Shown here: one piece after another, positions 18,036 through 26,902 of the stretch
Layout: every line of letters starts with the position of its first letter
Numbering within the stretch: position 1 is the first letter of the stretch
NCBI GenBank assembly: GCA_031549415.1
Contig: JAVBPU010000005.1
Location: 1 to 64,000, forward strand
Direction of reading: 5' to 3'
From: Limiplasma sp031549415
GTDB lineage: Bacteria; Bacillota; Clostridia; Christensenellales; Aristaeellaceae
Length of the DNA: 64,000 bases
Program-made: the position numbers and the translations under genes
Notes under the pieces: generated by a model
Database searches by the model: none
What the model was told of the DNA's origin: nothing
The model's input: the letters and a program-made list of their open reading frames with translations, nothing else

Positions 18036-19760
18036 ATGAAATCTTTCTTTCAAAGGTTCATGTCCCTTCGGCTGTCCCTCCTGTCCATTGTGCTGCTGTG
18101 TTGGCTGCTGCCCACCATTTTGCTGGGCGCGCTGATGGGCGGCCGCTTCTTTTCCTCCATGCGGGAGAAAACGGAGGCCTCCCTCACCACCGGCGCGGAC
18201 CAGGCCCACCTGCGCACCCTGGAAAATATTAACAGCGTGGTGACCCTGGCGAAAAACGTTGTATATGACGGCGACCTAGCCACCGCCGTCAGTGACTTTG
18301 AAAGCCAGCGCATCAGCCGGGAAACCTATTTCCGCTTGTGCCGAAGCTATTTGGAGCGCAAATTTGGCCGGGAACCGCTCTGCGATTTTGCGCTGTTCTT
18401 TCGCATCGCGGACCTGTCCACTGTGTTTTACACCGCCGATGATTACGGCGAGGCCACCTTGCTGACGCGGCAGGTGCAGCCCCAGGTTCTGGCCCTGGGC
18501 GAGACTTTGGACACCCGCTGCACCTTTCTGGCCGAGGCCGGTCGCACCTACCTGGTCCGCAACCTATACAACAGCCGCCTGGAGCGGTACGGCATGCTGC
18601 TCATCGGCATCAACGAAAGCCGCCTCTTTTTGCCCATCCAGGAATGGTGCGCCGGGTGGCATGCCCGCTACAGCCTGATGCTGGATAGCTACCATTCCGG
18701 CCTGCGGGCCTATTGGGACCGCCAAGACGGCCTCAGCGAGCAGGACCAGCTGCTGCTGTACACCCTTTCCGCCCACACCCGGGACTACCAGTTTGCCTTC
18801 CAGGCCCAGGCGGACAAACGGACCGTATATAGGGAAATCGAGCAGTTTCAAACCCTGCTGATCTGGATGTTTGTGCTGGTGGTACCCCTGGGCGTGGCCA
18901 TGATGTACTTTGTCAACCGCCGCATCATCCGGCCCCTGGGCATCCTTTCCAAGGCCTCCACTCGCATTCAGAACGGAGAGCTGGGCATCACCGTACCCAT
19001 CCGGGGCCCGGACGAGCTGGGCCGGCTGGGCAACGCCTTTTCCAACATGAGCTTGCAGCTGAAAACCCTGGTGGATAAGTCTTACAAGGAGGAAATCGCC
19101 CTGCGGGACGCGCGGATCCAGGCCATGCAAAGCCGTATCAACCCGCATTTTCTCAACAATGCCCTGGAAACCATCAACTGGCAGGCCCGCATGGAGGAAA
19201 ACGATACCGTGTCTGCCATGGTGGAGGCGCTGAGCTTACTGCTCAATGCCAGCATGGACCGGGGGGAGCAGCACCTGGTGCCGCTGCATGAGGAACTCAA
19301 GATCGCCGACGCCTACTTCTACTTTGTGGGTCTGCGCTTTGGGGAGCGGCTCTCCGTTTTCAAGTCCATCCAGGAGGGGCTGCAAAACCAGCTCATTCCC
19401 CGGCTGGCCATCCAAACCTTGGTGGAAAACGCCATCGAGCACGGCATTGAGCCGGCGGGTGGAGGCAGGATCTGCTTGAACATCTTTTCCGAGGCCGGTT
19501 TTTTGCTGGTAGAGATCATCAACAGTGGCAAGGGCCTCACCGCCGAAGCCCGGCAACGCATTGCCAAGCTGCTTTCGGATGAGTCCACGGGCGGCCAGCA
19601 TCTGGGCATCCACAATATCGCCAGAAGGCTCAAGCTGCTGTATGATGATGCTGCCTCCCTCTCTCTGGGCACGGACGTCCACGGCCAAACGGTGGCCACC
19701 CTGCGCATTCCCTCCACGTCCCCCGAGGCGGCCCCGCCTTCTTCCCATCCCACCCTATGA
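18036..19760 (+). CDS. LytS/YesM-type membrane sensor histidine kinase
   Basis: The 574-residue kinase has a first membrane segment near residues 12-34, an extracytoplasmic domain of about 230 residues, a second membrane segment (LLIWMFVLVVPLGVAMMYFV, near 270-293), a HAMP domain, and a His_kinase domain with the phospho-His in RINPHFLNNALETIN (residue 371). The ATPase domain has TLVENAIEHGIEP and a C-terminal GGQHLGIHNIARRLKLLY. YesM-type kinases usually pair with an AraC-type regulator and sense sugars. That regulator is two genes downstream, separated by a solute-binding lipoprotein, so the three probably act together. Confidence 0.93.
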   Translation: MKSFFQRFMSLRLSLLSIVLLCWLLPTILLGALMGGRFFSSMREKTEASLTTGADQAHLRTLENINSVVTLAKNVVYDGDLATAVSDFESQRISRETYFRLCRSYLERKFGREPLCDFALFFRIADLSTVFYTADDYGEATLLTRQVQPQVLALGETLDTRCTFLAEAGRTYLVRNLYNSRLERYGMLLIGINESRLFLPIQEWCAGWHARYSLMLDSYHSGLRAYWDRQDGLSEQDQLLLYTLSAHTRDYQFAFQAQADKRTVYREIEQFQTLLIWMFVLVVPLGVAMMYFVNRRIIRPLGILSKASTRIQNGELGITVPIRGPDELGRLGNAFSNMSLQLKTLVDKSYKEEIALRDARIQAMQSRINPHFLNNALETINWQARMEENDTVSAMVEALSLLLNASMDRGEQHLVPLHEELKIADAYFYFVGLRFGERLSVFKSIQEGLQNQLIPRLAIQTLVENAIEHGIEPAGGGRICLNIFSEAGFLLVEIINSGKGLTAEARQRIAKLLSDESTGGQHLGIHNIARRLKLLYDDAASLSLGTDVHGQTVATLRIPSTSPEAAPPSSHPTL

Positions 19761-19783
19761 TTTTTCAGCAAGGGAGACTCCAC

Positions 19784-21010
19784 ATGAAAAAAGCCGCTGC
19801 TCTTCTTCTTTCCTGTCTTCTGCTCCTAGGCTGCTGTGCCCGGGCGGAAGGGGTCACGCTAAAAACCACCAGCATTTTTGCGGGCAATGACGCCGCCGCC
19901 GATACCTACCTGGACCTGTTGAAGGACTGGGAGGCCCGCACCGGCAACATTGTGCAAGACAGCTCTTCCACCTCGGACGAGGACTGGAAGAACGGCGTGT
20001 TGCAGGACTTTGCCGCGGGTAATGAGGCGGATGTGCTGTTCTTCTTTGCCCGGACAGCGGACAGCGCCCTGCTGCTGAACAAAGTGGTGCCCATTCACGA
20101 AATCAACGCGGCCTATCCCCAGCTGCACCTGCCGGAGGACACCTCCGTAGCGGAGGCGGACGGCGTGGTCTATGCCATCCCCGCCCGGTCCTTCTGGGAG
20201 GCCCTCTTTTGCAATGTGGACCTGTTTGAAAATAACGGTATTGAGCTCCCGACCACTTGGGAAAAACTGGAAACCGCCATCCGGAAGTTTCAGAAGCTGG
20301 GCATTACGCCCATCGCGCTCAGCTTCAGCGATGTGCCCCATTACATTGCCGAATATTGCATTCTGGCCGCCGGACCCCTTTCCGACCATTTGGCCCGGCC
20401 CCGCCAGGGAGACACGGTGCCAAAAAGCTGGGTGGATGCCATGGCGCTGATCCGCAGGCTGGACCGGCTGGGTGCTTTTCCGGAAAACGCCAACGCCACC
20501 ACCAACGATGTGGTGGGCCAGATGTTTCTGGAGAAGAAGGCTGCCATGCAGCTGGAGGGCAGCTGGTTTGCCAACGGCATTCCCGTGGAGAACATGGATT
20601 CCACCATCGTCATGCCCTTTCCAGCCCATGCGCCGGACGCCAATCCCCAGGCGTTCCTGGGCGGCGTGTCCATGGGCTTTTACCTCAGCCGCGCCGCCTG
20701 GGACGACCCGGCCAAGCGGGATGCCGCGGTGGACCTGCTGGCCTTTCTCACCACCGGCGACAATGCCGCCGCCCTAGGCGGCTTCAACTTCTCCGGCCGC
20801 CTGCTGGAAAGCACCCAGGCCATGCTCCGCCACGAGGAGGCCATGAACCTACCCATGCAGGACGCTATGGACCCGGCGGCCCGCTCCCTATGGTTCACCT
20901 CCATCGCCGGGATCGCGGAAGGCACGGTGGACCCGACGGAGATGTGGCGGCAGGTGATGGCCCTGGACCCCTTCCCGGCGAAGGCCCAGCCAACGCAGCA
21001 CGAAAGATGA
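19784..21010 (+). CDS. Extracellular solute-binding lipoprotein (family 1, sugar-type)
   Basis: The 408-residue protein starts at the ATG at 19784 (AGGGAG eight bases upstream). The signal peptide MKKAAALLLSCLLLLGC ends in a lipobox LLGC, so it should be lipid-anchored outside the membrane. The rest resembles carbohydrate-binding proteins of ABC importers: DWEARTG, ADVLFFFA, IPARSFWEALFCNVDLF, LPTTWEKLETA, QLEGSWFANGI. No permease or ATPase gene is nearby. It lies between a membrane kinase and its regulator (24 bases after the former, 32 bases before the latter), which suggests a sensing rather than, or as well as, a transport role. Confidence 0.88.
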   Translation: MKKAAALLLSCLLLLGCCARAEGVTLKTTSIFAGNDAAADTYLDLLKDWEARTGNIVQDSSSTSDEDWKNGVLQDFAAGNEADVLFFFARTADSALLLNKVVPIHEINAAYPQLHLPEDTSVAEADGVVYAIPARSFWEALFCNVDLFENNGIELPTTWEKLETAIRKFQKLGITPIALSFSDVPHYIAEYCILAAGPLSDHLARPRQGDTVPKSWVDAMALIRRLDRLGAFPENANATTNDVVGQMFLEKKAAMQLEGSWFANGIPVENMDSTIVMPFPAHAPDANPQAFLGGVSMGFYLSRAAWDDPAKRDAAVDLLAFLTTGDNAAALGGFNFSGRLLESTQAMLRHEEAMNLPMQDAMDPAARSLWFTSIAGIAEGTVDPTEMWRQVMALDPFPAKAQPTQHER

Positions 21011-21042
21011 TTTTTTGCGATACAGCCGAAGGGAGGCCTACC

Positions 21043-21795
21043 ATGTACCGGGTTGTGCTGGTGGATGATGAACAGCTGATTTTGCAAGGGCTTATGAAGG
21101 TTTTTCCCTGGAAGGATTTTGACTGCCAGGTGGTGGGCACGGCTACCGACGGGGTGGAGGGCTTGCGCCTGATCCGCCAGGTAAAGCCCCATATGGTGCT
21201 GACGGATATCCGCATGCCCAACATGGACGGGCTGCACATGCTGGCCGCCCTGCAAAGCGAGTTCCCTCATATGCAAGTAGCGGTGCTGACCGCCTTCCGG
21301 AATTTTGACTATGCCCAGCAGGCCCTGCACCTGGGCGTGTGCCGCTATCTGCTCAAGCCCAGCAAAATGGAGGAGCTGAAAGAGGCCGTTGGCCATATGA
21401 AAGAGGTGCTCGGCACCCTTCCCACCAGCGCGGACCCAGAGGAACCGCCGGAGGACAGCCAAAGCGAGGCCGGTAACTTTGTGGCCCGGGCCGCCTTGCA
21501 GTATATCAAGCAGCATTTTGCCGAGCACATCAGCCTCAGCGATGTGGCGGACAGCGTATACGTCAGCCAATGGCATTTGAGCAAGCTGATCAACGGCCAT
21601 TTGGGCCAAAGCTTTTTTGACATTGTCAACGGCTTGCGCATCGAAAAGGCCAAGGAGCTGCTTAGCGACCCGGCCTTAAAGGTCCATGAAATCGCCCAAG
21701 AGGTGGGCTATGGCGATGTGGCGCATTTTAGCAAAAACTTTAAGAAGCTCACCGGCGTCAGCCCCATGGAATACCGAAGCGGGGCAAAGAGCTAA
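21043..21795 (+). CDS. YesN-type response regulator with AraC DNA-binding domain
   Basis: The 250-residue protein starts at the ATG at 21043 behind GGGAGG. The receiver (1-120) begins YRVVLVDDE and has the phospho-Asp in LTDIRMPNMDG and Lys in LLKPSKM. The C-terminal 95 residues form a double helix-turn-helix AraC domain (LSDVADSVYVSQWHLSKLI, then VHEIAQEVGYGDVAHFSKNF, KLTGVSPMEYR). It is the expected partner of the membrane kinase at 18036. Its stop overlaps the stop of the convergent L,D-transpeptidase gene by four bases. Confidence 0.94.
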   Translation: MYRVVLVDDEQLILQGLMKVFPWKDFDCQVVGTATDGVEGLRLIRQVKPHMVLTDIRMPNMDGLHMLAALQSEFPHMQVAVLTAFRNFDYAQQALHLGVCRYLLKPSKMEELKEAVGHMKEVLGTLPTSADPEEPPEDSQSEAGNFVARAALQYIKQHFAEHISLSDVADSVYVSQWHLSKLINGHLGQSFFDIVNGLRIEKAKELLSDPALKVHEIAQEVGYGDVAHFSKNFKKLTGVSPMEYRSGAKS

Positions 21796-23543
21796 GGGGC
21801 CGGGGACACGGTCCCGGCGGGCGCGGTCCCGGTAGGGGCAGGCGTACCGGGAGGGGCCACGGGGCCTTCTGTTCCTTCCAGCGCTTGAGGGACTTGGGGG
21901 GCCAGCACATCCGCATAGAGGGCCTCCCAGGTTTGCTCATTCACCGTTCCGCTGGAATAGATGCCGTTGGCCTTCTGGAAGGCCTTCACGGCCTTGAAGG
22001 TGCCGTTATAAAAGCTTCCCGTGGCTGTGCCTGTGTAGAAGCCCAGGTCCTGTAGCTTCCGCTGCAGCCAGTACACGTCCTCCCCCTCCTTGCCCTTTTT
22101 CAGGCTGCGGTAGGGCTGAGGCGGCGGCTGGTCCGCCCGGTAGTGGGGCTCTGCGGTGGGAATGGGGGTATTCACCGGGCGCATATATTCCCGGTTCAGG
22201 GCCGGGGGCCGCAGGGCCTTGGTCAACTCCTGGTCCTCCGGCAGATCCTCCCGTACGGTGACCACGACGCCTTCATGGATGTTTTCATAGATCCACTTGG
22301 CCTCGCTGACCAGCAACCGGATGCAGCCGTGGGAAGCCCGGGAACCCAGCATATTGTAAGATTTGACGCTCATGGCATTGTAATCCACCTGGCGGTAAAT
22401 GACCGAGTGGAAGGCGATATTGCTGTTGATCCGGGTCCAATACTGGGCGTGGCTGCCGTAGAGGCTGAAATAGCACCAGCGGGCATGGCGGCCATCCGTC
22501 ACCCATTCCCCCACATCGCTGGGGGTGGCTTTCATGCCGGTGGAGCAGATCATGCGGCGCACGGGCACGGTGTACCCGCCCATTTCATCCCGGCCATAGA
22601 CGATCACCACCTGGTTGCGAACGTCCACGGTGATGGCGTAGGGCACCGGGGTGGGCACTGGGGTGGGCCTGGGGGTGGCGGACACGTCCAGCACCTGGGT
22701 GGAGTTCAGCAGCAAGTTCCAGCTTTCTTCCCCCACGATGCCGTCCACCCGCAGCCCGTTCTTTTCCTGAAAAGCCCTCATGGCATCAATGGTCTTGTCC
22801 ATGTAGTTGCCGCTGATGGGGCCGTCAAAAAAGCCCAGCTCCGTCAGCCGCTGCTGCACCTGCTTCACATTTTCGCCTTTAGCGCCCCGGCGCAGCTTTT
22901 TGTCATAATCCAGTTCCTTGGGCGCAATCTTGTTATCCGCGCCGTCCTCCACCATCACCACATCGTTGATGTCGCCCAGGTCCATATGGGGGTCCAGGGT
23001 CGGGGCCGCCTCCAGGCTGTCCTTGGCCAGGGCCTTGCCGCTAAAAAGCATCTGCTGGGTCAGCATGTCCGCTTCGCCCGTGGCTTCCAGCCCGTTCTTC
23101 TCCTGAAAGGCCTGCACGGCGCTTTTGGTCACTTCCTGGTAATTGCCAGAAATTTTTGTCTTATAATACCCCAAGGCTTCCAGGTTTTCCTGCAGGCGCT
23201 CCACATCCGTACCGGTGCAGTTTTCCGACAGGACCCGGTACTCGGCGTTCATCAAAAGCGCCTCCGTCTCCCCATCCACCACGCCGGTTTCTTCCAGGCC
23301 GTAATCCCGTTGAAAGCGCTTGATGCCGTATTGGGTGCCCTCCAAAAAGTTGCCGCTCACCTTGCCGGAATAATAGCCCAGCTCTGTCAGCCGCTCCTGA
23401 ATGGCGAGGACCGCGTCGCCTTGGTCGCCATATTGCAAAGGTTTGTAGCTTTCCTGGGCCAAGGCCCTCTCTTCGCCCGCCGGTCCAGCCAGGCCCGCGG
23501 CCAACCACAGCAGCGCAAGCCCCAACGCCATCCAACGCTTCAT
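21792..23543 (-). CDS. L,D-transpeptidase (YkuD) with four peptidoglycan-binding repeats
   Basis: This 583-residue exported protein has a signal peptide ending near residue 29. Peptidoglycan-binding_1 repeats lie at about 36-95, 104-170 and 212-278, each with the QxRLxELGYY...SGN pattern, then a proline-rich linker, a YkuD domain (about 300-430) with the catalytic SHGCIRL (Cys near 405), a fourth binding repeat (about 480-548) and a Pro/Ala/Thr-rich tail. YkuD enzymes form 3-3 cross-links or attach proteins in the wall. Four binding repeats flanking the catalytic domain on both sides is more than usual. Start is supported by a GAGGTG site. Confidence 0.94.
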   Translation of the reverse strand: MKRWMALGLALLWLAAGLAGPAGEERALAQESYKPLQYGDQGDAVLAIQERLTELGYYSGKVSGNFLEGTQYGIKRFQRDYGLEETGVVDGETEALLMNAEYRVLSENCTGTDVERLQENLEALGYYKTKISGNYQEVTKSAVQAFQEKNGLEATGEADMLTQQMLFSGKALAKDSLEAAPTLDPHMDLGDINDVVMVEDGADNKIAPKELDYDKKLRRGAKGENVKQVQQRLTELGFFDGPISGNYMDKTIDAMRAFQEKNGLRVDGIVGEESWNLLLNSTQVLDVSATPRPTPVPTPVPYAITVDVRNQVVIVYGRDEMGGYTVPVRRMICSTGMKATPSDVGEWVTDGRHARWCYFSLYGSHAQYWTRINSNIAFHSVIYRQVDYNAMSVKSYNMLGSRASHGCIRLLVSEAKWIYENIHEGVVVTVREDLPEDQELTKALRPPALNREYMRPVNTPIPTAEPHYRADQPPPQPYRSLKKGKEGEDVYWLQRKLQDLGFYTGTATGSFYNGTFKAVKAFQKANGIYSSGTVNEQTWEALYADVLAPQVPQALEGTEGPVAPPGTPAPTGTAPAGTVSPAP

Positions 23544-23632
23544 CTTCGCACCTCGCTCCTGTCGAAAGTCCTTCCCTCTATATCGTTAGCATTCGTGGCC
23601 CAGCCGCCGTTTCCTATGCAATGGATCAATTG

Positions 23633-24433
23633 TTACAAATATTCATTCATAGCCGCCAGCCGGGGCATCACAAGATCCGGCTGAATGGAGGAACCCGGCA
23701 GGTCCTCCGGCCGGGTCTCTCCCGTCAGCACCAAAATGCTGAGGATGCCGAAGTTCACCCCCGTGGCAATGTCCGTATACAGCCGGTCCCCCACCATGGC
23801 CAACTGGGCGGGCTGCAGGCCGGTGCGCCGCAACGCCTCCTCCACAATGCCGCCATAGGGCTTGCCCAGGATCACATCCGGCTGCCTGCCGGTGCTGGCC
23901 TCGATAAAGGCGATCATAGCGCCGATATCCGGCGCGAAACCCGTTTCTGTGGGGCAGTTCTTGTCCGGATGGGTGGCGATATAGGGCAGGCCCGCCCGCA
24001 GAAAATCGCAGGCCCTGGTCATTTTTTCGTAGGTGAGGGTGGTATCGTAGCCCATCAGCACATAATCCGGCGCGTCCTCCGACTGAGGCACGCCCATGGC
24101 GGCCAGCTCCTGCCGCAGCTCTTCATTGCCCAGCACATACGCTTTTTGCCCGGCAAAGTGCTTCAGTGCATGCACCCCCGCCGCCTGGCCCGAGGTGAGC
24201 ACCTCCAAAAAACCCGGCCGCACCCCCATGGCTTGCAGCTTTTTCACATAGGCCCCGGCGGATTTGCTGGAATTGTTGGTCACAAACAAAGCGGTCCGCC
24301 CGGTTTCCTCCAGCTTGTCCAAAAATTCCAGGGAACCCGGCAAAATCCGGTTCCCCAAGTAAAAAGTACCGTCCATATCCAGCATGAAGCATTTTACCTT
24401 TGAAAGCGCCCCGCGCAATTCCCGCTCTGCCAT
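23633..24433 (-). CDS. HAD-IIA phosphatase (NagD/pNPPase-like)
   Basis: The 266-residue enzyme starts at the ATG at 24433, directly behind GGGAGG. HAD motif I is FMLDMDGTFYLG, motif II LFVTNNSSKS, and the C-terminal part has LGKPYGGIVEEALRRTG and MVGDRLYTDIATG. The cap between them (VLGNEELRQEL...YVLMGYDTTLTYEKM) is of type IIA. Family members dephosphorylate nucleotide monophosphates, p-nitrophenyl phosphate or sugar phosphates; the substrate is not predictable here. A strong hairpin plus T6 lies just ahead of its ribosome binding site. Confidence 0.9.
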   Translation of the reverse strand: MAERELRGALSKVKCFMLDMDGTFYLGNRILPGSLEFLDKLEETGRTALFVTNNSSKSAGAYVKKLQAMGVRPGFLEVLTSGQAAGVHALKHFAGQKAYVLGNEELRQELAAMGVPQSEDAPDYVLMGYDTTLTYEKMTRACDFLRAGLPYIATHPDKNCPTETGFAPDIGAMIAFIEASTGRQPDVILGKPYGGIVEEALRRTGLQPAQLAMVGDRLYTDIATGVNFGILSILVLTGETRPEDLPGSSIQPDLVMPRLAAMNEYL

Positions 24434-24450
24434 GTGGGCCTCCCGCATCA

Positions 24451-24497
24451 AAAAAATCATCCATGATACGCTACATATTGTAGCACATCATGGATGA
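24451..24497 (-). terminator. Terminator-like hairpin directly upstream of the HAD gene
   Basis: On the minus strand an outer 11-base perfect stem (24457-24467 with 24487-24497) and an inner six-base stem GCTACA/TGTAGC are followed by TTTTTT (24451-24456). The HAD gene ribosome binding site begins within ten bases. It could be an attenuator or the terminator of a lost upstream gene. Confidence 0.6.
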
Positions 24498-24540
24498 GAA
24501 CACAACGAGGGGGCACGAAGCGGGATGAGACGGGGATGCG

Positions 24541-25080
24541 GTGATGCGGAGGCTTTGCCCCGGTTGCTCGGTGTCGCGCAGGGCACTACCGCGCGCTGCG
24601 CTCTGCCTCACTGCCCCAGCCATAACAGCAGTGACCCGCCACCTAAGCCAGGAGGATCCGCTGGTTGTGGTCATGGATGAGACATTGATCCGCAAACGCG
24701 GAAAAAAAGTTGCGGACGCCAGTTGGAAGCGGGACCCGCCAGGGCCTCCTTTTCATACCAACTTGTGTGGGGGCAACGCTTTTTGCAGGTATCCGCCGCT
24801 TTGCCTGAGCCGGGCAGCCAAGGTCGGGCACGGGGCATACCCATTGATTTTATACATGCGCCCGCTCCTGTAAAGCCTCGCAAAGCAGAGCCACTGCAGG
24901 CTTGGGAGGCATACCGCTCTGAGCAAAACCGAACAAAAGTCAGCGCTTTGGCCGCACGCCGGCTTTTGGATTTACGAAAGGAAGTCCCAAAGAAACGGCT
25001 CATCTGCGCGGTGGATGGTGGTTTTACCAACCGGGCCCTGTTCTCCGCCCTGCCTACCGACACCATGCTGATTGGCCGCC
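24541..25080 (+). pseudogene. Degraded DDE transposase (IS remnant), frameshifted
   Basis: Two overlapping frames together give one transposase-like sequence: the first contains PLVVVMDETLIRKRGKKVAD and runs to FHTNL; the second continues VWGQRFLQVSAALPEPGSQG, then RTKVSALAARRLLDLRK and KKRLICAVDGGFTNRALFS. The join at about 24765 needs one extra base (a missing G in the Val codon). VMDET and CAVDGGFTN look like the two Asp-bearing strands of a DDE nuclease, IS4/IS701-like. The homology stops abruptly near IGRL at 25080, so the 3' part is missing. No terminal inverted repeats are visible. It is a dead fragment. Confidence 0.75.
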
Positions 25081-25206
25081 TAGGACCCCTTCATTGCCTT
25101 GCTGATTTCCTTCTGTTGCGCCTCGCAAAAGCTCATTTTTTGCCCCATAGTCGCCCTTTTGTTTGCTGGCGGGGCTTGTGAATACACTTTGCGCTTCACT
25201 CCGACA

Positions 25207-26058
25207 TCAATCCAATTCGAGTCTTTCTCTGCGTAAAAAGAATAGCGCCAATTGGTACCCCAGAATAGGTGAGACGCCAAATCCCATAAACGGAATGGGG
25301 AAATTTCCAAAGAAGGTAGAAATCAAAACAACGAGATAGTATAAGCCAACAGCCTTTGCGAGCGTGGAGTTCCCAGCGAACCCTAGAAACGGTACCAGCA
25401 ACAGGAGCAAGGAGGCAATGCCGAGCCAAAACCACGCCGTCCCCATCTCTCGCGCCATACGCAAAATACCTTCCACATGCGCCACAGGCTGCAAGGCATC
25501 CAGATGCATCCACGAATACACGATGGCGACGAGGGATAGCAGCGCCGCGCCGTACTTCAACAATGGTTGCCTCACCTGCATCCAAACCAAAAAAGTAATG
25601 GAAACCGCAAAGGCTGATAGCTGCGATGCATCCGGCTGAAAGACCAGCAGCAGAGCCATGAGCGCGGCAATGGCGATGGGAAGCGCCCCCGTTTTTTTGG
25701 AAAAAAGTGTGCCTAAGCCGATGACCATGCTTGGTATAACGAGGCTGGCGATATACAGGCGAAAACTCCCGATGGCCAGCCACCGGTGGACATTTTCCAG
25801 TCCACGGTCCCCAAAAGTGCCTGCCAGCGCCAGACATCCCACAGCAAGCAAAACAAGATAAAACCGATTGCCACGCTTGGCAGACGCTGGTCTGGCGGTC
25901 AGAAAAAGCACGAGAACTCCTGTCACAAGATAACAAATGATATTTTGCCCATAAACAAGCGGGCTGATTGCGCTTTGATGCATCACGATGGCGCCGATCA
26001 CCAGCGCCAGAAGCGGCGCAATCATCAGCAGATCATTTTTTTGCCACAGCTTCACCAT
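25207..26058 (-). CDS. Multi-pass membrane protein, weakly SEDS (FtsW/RodA)-like
   Basis: The 283-residue protein starts at the ATG at 26058 behind GTGGAGG; an earlier in-frame start lacks such a site. It has about eight hydrophobic segments. Two places recall FtsW/RodA: ENVHRWLAIGSFRLY (compare RRWLxLGxxxxQPSE) and the C-terminal FPIPFMGFGVSPILGYQLAL. It is shorter than true SEDS glycosyltransferases (about 380) and lacks the full conserved loops, so function is unassigned. It follows the DUF1294 gene by 66 bases on the same strand. Confidence 0.65.
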   Translation of the reverse strand: MVKLWQKNDLLMIAPLLALVIGAIVMHQSAISPLVYGQNIICYLVTGVLVLFLTARPASAKRGNRFYLVLLAVGCLALAGTFGDRGLENVHRWLAIGSFRLYIASLVIPSMVIGLGTLFSKKTGALPIAIAALMALLLVFQPDASQLSAFAVSITFLVWMQVRQPLLKYGAALLSLVAIVYSWMHLDALQPVAHVEGILRMAREMGTAWFWLGIASLLLLLVPFLGFAGNSTLAKAVGLYYLVVLISTFFGNFPIPFMGFGVSPILGYQLALFFLRRERLELD

Positions 26059-26124
26059 TTGTACCTCCACATGCGTTGTCATCTAGGTCCATTTTCGGAA
26101 ACGAACAGGGGGTTACCCTCTACT

Positions 26125-26406
26125 CTAAAAGGCACCCGCAACAAAGTGCAGAGAAACCGGGATGGCCGCAAGGGTCAGGATGCAGCTGGCGGGCGCCAAA
26201 ATGCGGAATCCGAGGTGCCGGGTCTTATGGTGAAACACACGCATTCCGGCAAAGCCGCCGATGCCGCCAAGCAACAGCGTGGAGAAAAGCAACGTCTTTT
26301 CAGAGATGCGCCAGTGCCCCTTCTTCGCCTTGGTTTTGTCTACGCCATAGAGAAGAAACACGAGCAAGTTCCATGCGAGTATCGCAGAAAGAAAGGCAAT
26401 CGTCAT
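26125..26406 (-). CDS. DUF1294 family membrane protein
   Basis: The 93-residue protein has the DUF1294 pattern: an N-terminal hydrophobic helix followed by YGVDKTKAKKGHWRISEKTL, LLGGIGGFAGMRVFHHKTRH and a final hydrophobic helix. The function of the family is unknown. It is the first gene of a likely two-gene operon with the membrane protein downstream. Confidence 0.85.
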   Translation of the reverse strand: MTIAFLSAILAWNLLVFLLYGVDKTKAKKGHWRISEKTLLFSTLLLGGIGGFAGMRVFHHKTRHLGFRILAPASCILTLAAIPVSLHFVAGAF

Positions 26407-26902
26407 CTAAGCATAATCCTTCTTGTTGCTGAATGTGCCATTCCGTCGATATCATAGCACAGCCAATGCGAAAATGATAGGTTCACGGAAATCATAGTGT
26501 ACAAACTTTCGATGCCGGGGAAGGTTCCTAGCCCTCCGGCCTCATGTTGCCTTATTTTGTTGAGTTTTCTAACTTTCCCTTTGTTAGGGGTTATTGATCG
26601 GTGGGGGCGTCATCGCCGTTGTGCACGATGGCGAGCAAAAGCTGGCCTTTGTTTTCAACCATACGATTTTTTCGTACAGTTGACTGTCCTCGATTTTTGC
26701 TTGAGAACTAATCTTCACATTGAGCATACACAGCTTGGCGCGAAAACGATTGAATTGCGGGGCGAAAACCAGTATACTGAACGCAGCAAGAAGGTATCAA
26801 TGATGCGCTGGAACTGGGCCGGGTCTGGGGTCGGTTGCAGCGTCGGCAAGCAGTTCCAGCAAAGACAAAAGACCGCTCTCAAACAGGACAGGAGGAAATC
26901 AG
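26407..26902. other. Intergenic stretch, possible recombinase-like decay
   Basis: About 495 bases without a convincing intact gene. A 144-codon frame at 26497-26931 overlaps the start of the next gene and contains a protein-like stretch (EHTQLGAKTIELRGENQYTE), and another frame near 26600-26690 reads GVIAVVHDGEQKLAFVFNHT before a stop. These may be scraps of a mobile-element gene, but I cannot name the family. The promoter of the dehydrogenase gene lies in it. Confidence 0.35.
26750..26778 (+). promoter_or_regulatory. Promoter of the short-chain dehydrogenase gene
   Basis: TTGAAT (26750-26755) and TATACT (26773-26778) are 17 bases apart, giving a leader of roughly 118 bases. Confidence 0.6.

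Noticed and set aside
20257..21042. Long upstream extension of the AraC-type regulator
   Set aside because: The extension overlaps the binding-protein gene in another frame, while the receiver begins at the ATG at 21043 behind a good ribosome binding site.
22143..23684. 513-codon open frame on the plus strand
   Set aside because: It is antisense to the L,D-transpeptidase, whose domains are clear; the plus-strand product has no recognisable motif and is rich in His/Gly/Gln as expected for a shadow frame.
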